From Neolentinus lepideus HHB14362 ss-1 (taxonomy: Eukaryota; Basidiomycota; Agaricomycetes; Gloeophyllales; Gloeophyllaceae), in the NCBI GenBank assembly GCA_001632425.1, contig KV425596.1, positions 147,064 through 211,063 of the forward strand: 64,000 nucleotides of DNA, given 5' to 3'. Of the stretch, positions 46,930 through 58,335 are shown piece by piece (positions within the stretch are counted from its first letter, which is position 1; every line of letters begins with the position of its first letter). The position numbers were made by a program, and so were the translations under genes. Below the pieces are notes generated by a model. That model was given only the letters and a program-made list of their open reading frames with translations. It made no database searches and was not told the origin of the DNA.

Positions 46930-47559
46930 AAGACGAAGGAGATGTGTAAAATATTGCGGCGGCGCCGAGGTCTGTCTAGTTCAGATCGAGCTCCTGTCAG
47001 GGGAACATGATTCGATAAGATAAGATATCGGTGTTCGACGGAGATGCCGGCGCCAGTCAAAATTAAAATCGACGGATATTTGCCAGCATCGTGTATCCGA
47101 CAATTGGAAGATCCGGAAAAGCGGAGGTGGCACCGTCTGTATTGATAGGCGGGACCGGTGCCTGAAGCAGAAGACTCGATCAACGCACCGAACCATGAAG
47201 AAATTCAGTAAGCATGTAGTTGGGAAAGAACGCTAGGCGCCGGTGCGCGCAAACGGAAGAACGAAAGAGCAGAGGATGTGGCTGGGGTAAGAGAAACGAG
47301 GCACGGTTCCTACAAGCACTCGTTCTTATATACTGGTGGGAACGTGGAGGTTGCGGGATGGAGGGAATCGAAGCATTGGCTTTCCGTATTTGGTAGCTGC
47401 TTGACCGAATCAGGCACGATAAAGTCTCAAAACCACCGTGAGCACAAGAAGAAGTGACTTCATTACCAACTCCTAATCCCAAGGAGCATATGTATACTCG
47501 GTATGATTGAATGCCAAGACTTAAGTCTTACAAATGGCGCCGTTCTATACTCACTCGCC

Positions 47560-47724
47560 ATGGCGGACAAGGTAAGTATATGCGCATATATTGACCTTTC
47601 TCAACATCAGCCACGCAACTCCCCCAACTATACACAATCCATCATATTGTGCAACCCCCTCCACCCTCGCGTCGCTCGGCCTGGTAACCAGTCCAAGAGA
47701 AATGTGGCCCCCAGCGCAGCGTAG
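47560..47724 (+). CDS. Possible micro-gene, 41 residues
   Basis: ATG GCG GAC AAG followed by a textbook GTAAGT donor, a 39-base intron with a pyrimidine-containing acceptor (47572-47610) and a second exon to TAG at 47722. The product reads MADKPRNSPNYTQSIILCNP and then LHPRVARPGNQSKRNVAPSA, ending in Ala. I do not recognise it. Because the intron length is a multiple of three and open, the splice is not needed to keep the frame, which weakens the case. More exons downstream cannot be excluded. Confidence 0.3.
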   Translation: MADKVSICAYIDLSQHQPRNSPNYTQSIILCNPLHPRVARPGNQSKRNVAPSAA

Positions 47725-47874
47725 AGGACCCGGGGTAAATGGCCAGGGACGCAGCCGCGCTCGAATCTTAGAGCCAAGGTGCTAATTGTTGCGCATACGA
47801 GGGATGGATGGCCTCACGATCTCGGCACCTAATGGCAGAAGAGCATGGCGCCAAACCGGTAATTGGCTGTCCGC

Positions 47875-48901
47875 TCACAGCTCGATACTCTCCTTGGCTT
47901 TGAACTTCTTCGCCGCTCTCTCTGCTGAACGGAAGCAGAATTGGTTGCCGTACAGCTCGAACTCTAGATGTGGAATGTCCTGTACGGTCTGATGACTCTC
48001 GAGCCTCGAAGCAGGTAATGCCGGGTCCTGAGAAGCCGACGACGATGGACCTGGAAAGAGCGTGGAGTAAAGGGGGATGCAGAACTTGAAAATCGAGTTC
48101 TGTTTCGGCAGGACTGTACTCTATGTTAGAAGACGCTGAGAGAACTAGGCGACGTTATTCGACTCACGTTTGACCTGGTTCTTCTTGTTTATCACTCTGA
48201 ACGCGTTTTCGGTTTCGAGAATGACGATGCCCGAGGAGCCAACGAGTGCAGGATTTTTCGCTTGGCAAACTATACTGCGCTGAGCCTATTGGTCTTGATC
48301 AGAAAAATAGTGGCGCACCGGTAATATACGACCCATGGAAATCTGCCTTGACCAGTTTCCCGTGCATGTTCGGGACATTCGGAGTGTGGGCTGAGTGGGA
48401 CGGAGGCGGGAGGTTATGCAGCTCCGACATGTATCCTAGCCACATATGATGCAGCGGCAGGAACAATTCGAACCTGCTTACCATCAACTCCAGTCCATAC
48501 CTCCACTCCAAATCCAGCACTCACTTGGACTGCTCCTTATTCAACTTCCAGCTCCCCCTAACTACACTCCCGACACCCAACCCCTTCTTCTTCTTAGCCT
48601 CTTTCCGTCTTCTTTTCTTTTCTTCTCTCTCCTTCTTCGCCTTACTCTCCTTGGCAGGGTTCTCCAGCATTATCTGCTTCCCGCTGATCCTGGAGGCATA
48701 CGTACCGGCCGGATCAGACGTGCGCAGGTGCGACTGGACGTAGGTCGGGGTGAACGGCGATGCGGAGGTGAGGGTTATGCGGGCGTTGCGCGGCGGGAGT
48801 GGGAGGGGCGCATAGGGATTGACTGGGGGTTTGGGGCGGGAGGTGGAGACTACAGCGCTGATGTCGATAGTTATCGGTTCACTGGTCTGCATGGTGGCCA
48901 C
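47875..48901 (-). CDS. POP4: RNase P/MRP protein subunit POP4 (Rpp29)
   Basis: Four exons (48525-48901, 48319-48473, 48168-48269, 47875-48113) give 290 residues. The C-terminal half is the conserved Rpp29 domain: FELFLPLHHMWLGYMSEL, GKLVKADFHGSYITV, AKNPALVGSSGIVILETENA with FRVINKKNQVK, LLPKQNSIFKFCIPL, and ELYGNQFCFRSAERAAKKFK ending KESIEL. The protein binds the RNA of nuclear RNase P and RNase MRP, which process tRNA 5' ends and rRNA precursors. The N-terminal half carries a highly basic coiled stretch (KESKAKKEREEKKRRRKEAK) typical of eukaryotic members. The gene is divergent from the ABC transporter, sharing an upstream region of about 350 bases. Confidence 0.92.
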
Positions 48902-49253
48902 AGCTGAAATCTAGAAATTGGCTTGTAGTGAGCAGTGCTGGTTCGTTCGGATGCTGCCGATTATATATATAGTTCTCACAAGCAATTCCCTGTAACAAAA
49001 ACAGACAGCTCTTCCTCATCCCATTGTCGAGGACATCGACCTGACTATGCCCCCATATCATGTTCCAAGGCTCGAATCATGGCGGGTCACGCGACAATTG
49101 CGCAGCAGGTTAATTCCGCCCCGGATCATTGTGGGCTTGCAAATACGCTCTAATAGGGCGCGTCCTTGACCACCGTAGCGCGCCTCTATACAGCTCTGTA
49201 CGCGTCATCTACACCCTTCGACGGACATCGACCTCTGAGACGCGTCGTTTGCT
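48902..49253. promoter_or_regulatory. Shared divergent promoter region of POP4 and the ABC transporter
   Basis: A 352-base spacer between opposing start codons. TTATATATATAG near 48960 is a TATA-like stretch about 60 bases before POP4. No gene inside. Confidence 0.45.
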
Positions 49254-52200
49254 ATGTCCATCCCGATTGGGTTTATTCCTGCTGGATTGACCTTGTTGCT
49301 CTGTGTGGGCGCCATCCCGCTTCCAACGTCGATCAGGAGCACGATCAGTATCGTGCAGTCCCCATTCAAGACGTTCATTTCTCTGGACGAAGCTGAAACA
49401 TTTATTGCTGCGAAGGATAATGTTGACAATACTGCTGCTCGTCCCGCTGTGCCTCTTTGGCGCACCGTCGTTTTGTCGTGGGTCGCGCTGCTGGAGACAT
49501 TGTTCTGGCTCGGGATTGGATGCTACCAAATCGTTGCTACAACTCCAGGAAATGCTGTGCAGGTCAGCGAGTCTATCGCAATCGCGGTTTCGTGGTTCTA
49601 TGCTACCCTTAAACCAATCGTCGCCCCTGCTTTGACCCCGCCCTGTGATTTGTTCTTCCTGTACACGACCCATCTTGTGGTCGCGACGGTCTTTCTTGGG
49701 TCCGCCTTGTATGAGCACAGTGTACAAGGGGCCCCACTACCGTCCACTTGGAGCTTGTTTGCAATGATCTTGAATCTCGCGGCAATTCTCGGCCTACTCA
49801 GCATTGTTGTTCTGACGCCACTTGCCGTCCCAGGGTCAGGCATAAAAGAGCAGAACGTCTCTCCAGAGGACTACACAAATCTCTGGAAATGGCTGACCTT
49901 TGATTGGGTTCGCCCTCTCATCCAGCTCGGCAGGAATACTACACTCAATGAAGGAGATGTCTGGAACCTTAGTTCGACTATGCGAGTCCGCCCAGTTTTC
50001 ACGAAATTCCAGCAGATCCAGCATACTTCTCTGGTCTATCGATTATGGAGAGCGAATTCGCTGGATCTCTTAATGGATTTCATCCTGACGATGGCTACTA
50101 TAGTCGGTAATTACGCTGGACCATTTTTCTTGAGGAGGATCCTCGCAGGTATCGAAGATGGTTCCCGTGAGCGTTTGTCACAGGCATTGATCTTCGCCAT
50201 CCTCGCATTCTTCGCACATGTCCTGAAGGCGGAAGTGGAGTTGCAGCACTTGTGGTATGGAAGACGTGCCTCGACGAGGATCAAGAGCGAGCTGCAGGCT
50301 GCAATCTACGAGAAGGCTATGAAGCGAAAGGATTATTCTGGTGTCGTCGCGAAGGGAGCAGATGAAGGCAAGAAAGACGATGGCTCACGTGCGGAGAAAG
50401 ACAACGAGAACAAGCCCAAAGCTGGGGCGGATATTGGAAAGATAGTAAATCTGATGTCAACCGATACCGAGAGGGTTCGTCATCCTTCCATTTCGTCTAG
50501 GCGTGCCAATAATGCCATACTTTGTAGATCTCCATGGCCGTGTCGGCGATCTACTATCTCTACGGGGGTATTTGCGGCTCTGTATCGATTGTCATTCTGA
50601 TATGCTGACACAAAATTCTCACAGCACCCTTCGAGATCGTTTTGGGATCTGTGTTCTTATATCAGTACGTACTCCTACCTCTGGCTATATAGTTGGGTAT
50701 AATCTTTGACATTGCACTAGGCTGCTCGGCCTATCGGCCTTCTCCGGATTCATCGTCATTGTGCTCGCATGGCCAGTGAGCAGATGGATCACCCAGCGCG
50801 CAGGACGGATCGGACGAGCCGCGTCGAACGCAAAGGACAAGCGGACAAGTATTGTTAACGAGCTCCTTGGCGCTGTAAGGTTCATCAAATTCTTCGCATG
50901 GGAGGAACGATGGATCGAGCGTGTCATGGAAGCGAGGAGGAATGAGCTAGATTGGCTGAGGAGAGGTATCTATTGCTGCTTTTGCTCGTCTCTCATTCCG
51001 TGATTGACAACTGTCACAGGTCAGATGAACAATCTTCTCTTCCATCTTGTATATGTATTTTCGCCGGTTTTCATCACATTGATATCGTTCTTCACGTATA
51101 TCGCGTTCGGAAATCAGTTGACTGTGTCTACTGCATTCACCGTGAGTACTCAACTTTCCTGGAAGCGCCATGAAAAACCCACCATCCCCATAGGCTCTCT
51201 CGCTTTATACAATGATTCGGTGAGAGCGAACGAACGGATAATCAATGCAATGAACTAAATGACTGCTATAGAGACCCGCTAAGCGTCATTCCCATATGGA
51301 TCATGCAAATAATCTATGTGAACACCCCTTCATTTCCTCAGATTTACATCCAATAATAAACTGCATCAGAACAAAATCGCCCTACAACGTATCGAGACGT
51401 ACTTGAACGAGGACGAAGTTGATGCTGGAGTGTCCTCGTTGAAACTGACTGACACTTTCACAGACGTAGATCAAGGACTAGCCATCGTCAATGGCACGTT
51501 CAAATGGAACGAGGTGGAAGAAGGGGCGGATTCAAAGGCTCAGAGCCAGACAGAGAACGTCTCGGAAGAAAGTGACGAGACAGATGTTCAGTCCAGTGCT
51601 GGCGTCAGTATCGTAGGCGATCATGACTTCAAGCTGAGGGATATAGACATCACATTTCCCGAAGGCAAGCTCACGTTGATTACGGGACCAACCGCAAGCG
51701 GAAAAACAGCTCTTCTGGTGAGTGCCCTCGTAAATCATATTCCTTGTGGTATGTGACACACCGAATCTCCCTTTGTACTAGTTGGCTTTGCTTGGCGAGA
51801 TGACCATACTTTCTGGACACGTATCGATACACAAGGCCACATCTAAAGTCGACTCCGACGGCCTAGTGCATGCTACATCCTACGCTTCTCAGAGTCCTTG
51901 GCTGCGCCATCAGTCTATCAAGGATAATATTCTCTTTGGTAATACTTTGGATCAGAAGCGCTACGAGGCTGTTGTCGAAGCCTGCGCATTGAAGCCTGAT
52001 TTTGAAGTGTTGGAGGACGGTGACGCTACCGAGATTGGGGCGCGAGGTATCAATTTGTCTGGCGGACAGAAAGCAAGGTATGGCTACAGCTTGTCCATTT
52101 CGACTTGATATGCCTCGCTGAGTGATTATGATAGGGTCGCGCTGGCTCGTGCTGTCTATGCGTCCACTAAATATGTGCTGCTGGATGATCCTCTGAGTGC

Positions 52201-55200
52201 CGTGGTACGCCAAATCAAAGTCCATTCTAAGTACGCTCACCAAATCTATAACATAGGATAGCCATACCGCTCGTCACATCTTCGAGCGGCTCCTGTGCGG
52301 ATCCATACTTAAGAATCGTACAGTGGTTCGTATTGGCGGTACTCATCAATCAATACCTTCGCTGAATTCCTTATTTCTCCAGTTGCTTGTGACTCATCAT
52401 GTTTCTTTAGTACTTCCCGGTGCAAACTACGTGGTTCGCCTATCGGATGGTCGCGTCGATCTGAAGGGAACTATCGACGACATTCGGGAGCGGGGACTAC
52501 TGGACGAAGTGTGGCGAGGTGTCTCACAAACAGAAGGTGGAACCATGGAGAAATCAGAAGAACTTGCCGCAGAGGTCGAGGCAGAGAATTCTGGAGGCGA
52601 GCAGCCTGATGATGGAGACGCTGCAAAGAGGAAGACACCAAGAAAATTTGTTGAAGACGAGCAGAGAGAGATTGGTGCTATGAAGTGGCATATATATCGG
52701 ACGTACCTTGCTGCGTCGTACGTCACTTTCTTAGCTTTCCTTGCAATGGGAGAACTGATGGTCCTCAGGTCTTACTGGACATGGGCTATCATCCTGCTCC
52801 TCATAGCTTTGAATCAAACCTTGAGCATAGGCGAAAAATTCTGGATTAAGGTAGGCATTGTGTTCGTAATTTCTATTTCTTATTCAAATGACCTGCCAGA
52901 TATGGGGCGAAGCATACGCACAATATCACATCGATCATCCTCCATCCAACACCGCATCCTCATTCTCGAGTTTACACCATGAGACCATGACCGGCTTCGA
53001 TTCTTCTATAAGAAATATTGCTATCGGACTTCCAGCTACTCGTGGTTTAGCCACTTACGTCTCCCGGTGGCCAAATGCTCAGGAGCATCCTATGTTTTAC
53101 GTCGGAATTTACGCTGCTATCAGTCTCGGTACTGCCTTTGTCGATGTGTCCTTCGTCGTTGCGCAGCTCGTCGGATCCCTCCGGGCATCGCGATTGTTAT
53201 TCGAGAGGTTACTTGTTACTGTTGTGCGGAGTACAATGCGTTGGCATGATGTTACACCACAAGGTATGAGCTTTGACGGTACCCATTGAGGTGGAGCTGA
53301 CAAAGGCTTCCAGGACGTATCCTGAACAGATTCACTAAGGTTATTCATACAATGCCCTCTGGCCTCACAGCACAGCTAAGACCAGTTTCAGGATATGGAT
53401 ACTGTCGATTCTTCTTTGTCTCTAAGTATGCTTCAAATGACCACTGCGTTAGGCGGTTTCCTTGCTGCTGTGCTTGCTGTGACGTGAGTATCCCAACGCT
53501 AGCCCTGTGACGCACCTCATTAAAAGTAATTGTCCAGCATCATTTTTCCACTCTTTTTACTCCCTGCCGCAGTCATCGGGTTTATCTATTTCTACCTTGC
53601 CATCGGCTACCTAAACACTGGTCGAGATCTCCGACGAATAGAATCCAACAGCCGTTCTCCCATCTTCTCGGGCTTCCAGGAACTGTTAGAAGGTGTCGTA
53701 GTCGTTCGTGCGTTCTCAGTTGAGAAGAAACTTCTGCAAGAATTCTTCGAAAAGATTGACCTTAACTCCAACGTACATGGCCGTCTCATGCTTTCGAGAC
53801 CTTGCTAACGACTGTTCTGTAGATGTCGTATATGTTCTGGATGACAAATCGCTGGCTGTCATTCAACTTCGATCTCCTGGGCGCGTCAGCGGTATTCGCC
53901 ACGACATTGCTGTCGTTGACTCAATATGTGTCTGCTGGTGTCGCCGGTCTATGTATCACATCCGCTATGACATTTTCGGACAGGATCTATTATGCGTGCC
54001 GCTATTGGACAGGGCTAGAACTCAATTTGAAGTATGCCTGTCATCGCCATGCTCTCGTGCAACCTCATAAACCTTTTGCAGTTCTGTGGAGCGAGTAGTA
54101 GAATACCTGGATTTGCCACAAGAACCACCGGCGATTATAGATTTCAATAGACCTCCCGCTTATTGGCCCTCAAGCTCAACCACGGGTGCCATGTTATCGG
54201 TAGAAGATCTCGTCATCAAGTATGCGCCCGATCTACTACCCGTTCTTCACGGTATCTCGTTTTCACTGAAGCCGGGAGAACGGGTGGGCTTGCTGGGTCG
54301 TACAGGTATGCCAGAAGCCTTTTATTGGTATTCCAGACGTTGATAACAGTCCAGGGAGCGGCAAGTCTACTCTAGCCATGAGTTTATTGAGATTCGTAGG
54401 TAGGTTCAACACTGTTGGTCGTCGTCGACTAAATCGTTGCAGGTGGACCCCGCTGCGGGACGAATAATCATTGACGGTATTGACATATCGACTATCGGTC
54501 TACATGACTTACGGTCTCGGATTGTACGTGACCTTCGCTTTGTCTCTTGGTCATCTCTCATGATTTGTCTTGCAGACTTTCATTCCTCAGGTGAAGGACG
54601 TTCCACTTTCTAATTCGGCGAGGCGGTATTGATATGACTGTCTCCAGGACGCCGCCCTGTTCTCGGGAACCTTGCGCGAGAATCTGGATCCTTTCAGTGA
54701 TGGCTCTAGTATAAATCCACCTTCTCGATGTACTTACTACAACTTCACAGATGAACATACGGACGAGGAGTGCTTAGATGTCTTACGTCGGGTGCACATG
54801 ATTACGGAGAGCACTTACAACTCGCCAATACCTTCTGGACGGCATTCCATAGATGGCACGGAATCCGAAACGCCCGTTGTCCTAGCAGAGATATCGTCCG
54901 ATGGTACAACTCTGGTCGATGCCAGGACGATCGTCACGCTGCAAACGCCAGTTTCCCCTGCCGGCGCCAATTTCTCGCAGGGGCAGAGGTCAGCAACATA
55001 GAATAAATGACAGCAGTAGATGATGACGTCCCTATTCTAGGCAACTCGTCGCATTGGCACGCGCAATGCTACGCCGCAGCTCGATCATCATTCTCGACGA
55101 GGCCACGAGCAGCATCGACTTCGAAACGGACGCAAAGATTCAGCGGACTATCCGTGAAGAGTTCGGCGGGTCGCTGCTCCTCACTAGTACGTCTCCTTGT

Positions 55201-55437
55201 CCCGTCTTGTGTCAGCGTAAATTTACTTTTGTTTCAGTCGCTCACCGCCTGCGCACGGTAATTGACTACGACCGGTTGATTGTTCTGGACGAGGGTAGGA
55301 TCGTCGAGTTCGACACCCCGTATACGTTGATTGGTAAGGAGGACGGGATATTCCGGCATATGTGTTTGAGAAGCGGGATGTTCGCCGAGCTGGAAGGGAT
55401 TGCAAGGGTGAAGGCTGAACAGACAGGCAATGCTTGA
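49254..55437 (+). CDS. ABC transporter, ABCC (MRP) subfamily, full length
   Basis: A multi-exon gene with the ABCC order TMD0-TMD1-NBD1-TMD2-NBD2. N-terminal membrane segments come first, then [20 protein letters not shown] at the start of TMD1. NBD1 has Walker A GPTASGKT, signature [18 protein letters not shown] and Walker [13 protein letters not shown] charged linker ([14 protein letters not shown]) precedes TMD2, which includes [20 protein letters not shown]2 has the Walker A part [31 protein letters not shown], the degenerate signature [18 protein letters not shown] and Walker [14 protein letters not shown], then the switch [24 protein letters not shown] pumps export or vacuolar-sequester conjugates and drugs using ATP. 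Apparent stops near 51258 and 53800 vanish with normal splicing, so it looks intact. Substrate unknown. Confidence 0.93.
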
Positions 55438-55656
55438 GGGCAGTGGACTTTATTTTTTCATCCCGAGTGCTGGCCATAATAACGTCTTGAGTGTACTATT
55501 CCTGGAATATTCTTTGGAGGTTCTCGTTGATACGTACGGAGACAATGCATATGCAGAATACCCTGACCAATTGCGATTGTAGTTATTTACGCAAGAACCA
55601 AAAACACGCTTGAGCAAAGTATACAAACATTCGCAGTACAAGATTCCGTCGCGCTG

Positions 55657-56397
55657 CTAAAACCATCTAGCTCTAAACCAATTGATAAGAGTAAACCCCA
55701 GCCCTCGTCCATCCCCAGGGAGCGTGGCATCGTGCACCTCCTCCACTGTCACATTCCTCCAGACCTCGACAGGTATCCAGCCAATGTACGCCCGATCCCC
55801 AAACCCTCCGATCCAGTACACGTCGTTCACGACAAGTCTGACCCATCTCGATCGGTGAATCCGGCTCCCAGGCAGCCACACCTTCGCGTCCCGGTGATGT
55901 TGCACGAAGCATTCCGCAATCTTACCGCTCTCGACGTCCTCGTCTGATAACTCCTCGAGGTACCCAACGAGAGAGAATCGAGGGAGAGCGGCCGGACTGT
56001 AGACTCGTGAATGCGAGTCCGGCGAGACCCAACGCATGGAGAGGGTGACATTCGACCCTGCCGCGGCATTCTTGAAGCTTGTGGCGATGTCTACCGCAAG
56101 GATTGTCGGGTTGCCTGTCTCGGGCTCGCAGTCTGCGAAGTAGTCCATCAGCCCGATGGGCACTCCTCCAAGGCCTGAGGGGCGGTCCTCTAGCGCATCC
56201 GTGGTAGGAAATACGGTGCTCAATGTCCCGATGGTGGATAAGTGCATGATTCGACGTGCTTGGACGGCTGATTCATGGACAGTGGGTATCTTGATAACGG
56301 CATCATCATCGACAGAGTTGATGAAGATTGACCTAGGGTTATTTGGGGAACCTGCTGTGCCCAAAGCAAATAGTACGAGAAGAAGAACTGCATGCAT
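55657..56397 (-). CDS. Secreted CREG-like protein (FMN-binding split-barrel fold)
   Basis: A single-exon frame of 246 residues. The start MHAVLLLVLFALGTAGS is a signal peptide. The body fits the pyridoxamine-5'-phosphate-oxidase-like split barrel of CREG proteins: ARRIMHLSTIGTLSTVFP, GGVPIGLMDYFADCEPETGN, SNVTLSMRWVSPDSHS, LPRFSLVGYLEELS, ECFVQHHRDAKVWLPG and VVNDVYWIGGFGDRAYIGWI. Animal CREG is a secreted or lysosomal glycoprotein without known enzyme activity; the fungal role is unknown. A MITE copy sits 38 bases before the start codon, so the promoter must lie inside or beyond it. Confidence 0.85.
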   Translation of the reverse strand: MHAVLLLVLFALGTAGSPNNPRSIFINSVDDDAVIKIPTVHESAVQARRIMHLSTIGTLSTVFPTTDALEDRPSGLGGVPIGLMDYFADCEPETGNPTILAVDIATSFKNAAAGSNVTLSMRWVSPDSHSRVYSPAALPRFSLVGYLEELSDEDVESGKIAECFVQHHRDAKVWLPGSRIHRSRWVRLVVNDVYWIGGFGDRAYIGWIPVEVWRNVTVEEVHDATLPGDGRGLGFTLINWFRARWF

Positions 56398-56435
56398 GGC
56401 GGCTTATTGCTCTCAGACAGCGGCTTTGAGTACTA

Positions 56436-56927
56436 CTGTACCGTTTCGATCGATTCGTCAGTCACGCGTCACGGACCCCTCCCGACGTGCCGAAATATGG
56501 ACCATGTCACTGGTCACGAAGGATATCTGCATCAGGAAAATGTCAGGCCGAAGGGACTTGGCTTAAATTTCCTTAGGGGACTTAAAGGTGTCTTAAACGG
56601 ACTTTCGGGCATCTTTGGCCACCTTTCGGCGCTTTAGGCGCCGGGACTTGGCTTAATTTCTCTTAAATAAGGTGTCCTAAGACCGAAAAAGACCGGGAAA
56701 GACCGCTAAGCCCGGATGACATTTTCCTGATGTGACGGATCCATTTACGGTCACGGCAGGCTTTGAGGGCGAAAATTGTCGGTACCGGCGCAAATTTCGG
56801 CGGCTTCGCCGCCGCCTGACGAAATTCGGCACTGTGTCACGAGTCACCCGTTGTCGCTGACGAATTGACGAATTGAAAAAATATGTCACGTGTCACAAGG
56901 CCTGACGAATCGGTCGAAATGGTACAG
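56436..56927. mobile_element. Mariner-like MITE, copy B (492 bases) carrying a nested foldback
   Basis: Starts CTGTACCGTTTCGATCGATT and ends with the inverted match ...GACGAATCGGTCGAAATGGTACAG, flanked by TA (56434-56435 and 56928-56929). Its ends and much of its right half resemble copy A at 32819-33095. The extra length is due to an inner palindromic segment at 56530-56732. Confidence 0.8.
56530..56732. repeat. Foldback element nested inside MITE copy B
   Basis: CATCAGGAAAATGTCA (56530-56545) and TGACATTTTCCTGATG (56717-56732) are perfect 16-base inverted arms. Copy A has no equivalent sequence at this point. The interior is full of GACTTGGCTTAA- and CCGAAA-like short repeats. Confidence 0.7.
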
Positions 56928-58335
56928 TAATAGCTAAATAGTGGTCACGGGTCACAGCGCGTAACGTCACGTGACTCATAGGCGCAAGGAAACTCTAGGT
57001 CCTTAGTGGAAGTCTGTGATAAATTGCCAACAGGTTCGTGGTGGCAAAGGCTCCAGTTTCAATTGGCGCACTTGTGTCCAGAAACGGAAGAGTGTGGCAT
57101 TTGAAATATTGTCATTGACTTTTTTTCAACGCTTTGTGTTCTTCTTTGGCATATCGATACTTCGCTCCTGAGCAGTTTGACCGAAATCCCCCATTCGGCA
57201 GCTTAGCAAGTTGATAATATGATGCTGATGAGCGACTATCATGATCCTGTGCGGTAGGCGGGCACGGACCGATATGCTACTCGCAGCTTCCATCGAGAAT
57301 GAGCGAGCGAGAGCATTGTGCTCGTGAGTGATCTTCAGAAATCGAGCCTCATGACGCCGTGTGTCAAACAGTGTGCTTGGCTAAGTATATGTAGCTCTTT
57401 ATAGGAAGGTCGGTAGGGACGGTAGAATCATACGGAACACACCTCCTGGCGACATTGACCGTTCCATGAAAGCGGGGTCGAGGCGTGGAAACGCGCAACT
57501 GGTAATGAGTCTCCCCAACTGTCATGGTCAGTATTCTCGGAATAATGACAAGAAAAGCCGGAGGGTGAGGTATGGAATAGTGTGACAACGGAAGCGCGTG
57601 CTTACCAAAGTATATGGCTCCAAGCACACTTGACTATCCATACATGATACAAATTGAGAGCTCACCACTATTACCTACCTGAGTGAAATACGGCGCACGA
57701 AATCATATATGTGCAAACGGAACGCCATATCGCCTGCTCTACCGTTGTCGAGTAACACCGGGCCTGTGCAATCAAATATTGCTGTATTGGCTGTTGATTT
57801 CTATAAGCACCGGCCGCATGTTGAGAATCTATAGCTGATGTATGAGTCGCATGTGGCATTGGAGGCTGCTGGATTCACTGTTCAAAATATAAATGCAAAG
57901 CTCGAGAAAACCAGCAAGCTGTTCAAGTTGATCCGTAAGGTTGATGTAGAAACCGCGGGATAATGAAAGACGGTGTTCCAGCTGGGGCCAAATATGGTAA
58001 CGGAGTTGCCAACTTGAAGGGTGCTCGATTGGCCCTCGCAGACTCGGGCATCGATTTAGTAGTAATCCGAAATATATCAATATTGCATACAGAGTTCGTG
58101 AGGCCTGAGACTAAAATATGCTACCTTTTATTATCGTGTACTTGTGTACACACAGGAAACGTCTGACGTTACACTTTGCGCATTTCCAGTCCTCAGGGTC
58201 CTGGAGGACGTGCCGCCACCGGAAGTAACGTCGAAAATGCTTTCCAGGTCTTGATAATGATTCCTAAGGTGTAAATCTTGTTTGTAGGAGTGTCATCTCT
58301 GGAATGATCTAGTGGACCTTTTACCGCTCAATTCT
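56928..58335. other. Intergenic, 1.4 kb
   Basis: Sequence between MITE copy B and ATG17. Open frames are short (for example 57364-57627 on minus) and uninformative. The last 200 bases should hold the ATG17 promoter. Confidence 0.4.

Larger units (their letters stand above)
46872..47874. other. Intergenic between uricase and POP4
   Basis: Contains the uricase promoter and the possible micro-gene at 47560-47724. Nothing else was recognised. Confidence 0.4.

Noticed and set aside
50500..54100. Apparent stops and frame changes in the ABC transporter
   Set aside because: All that I checked are removed by short GT-AG introns that rejoin conserved blocks, so the gene is not a pseudogene.
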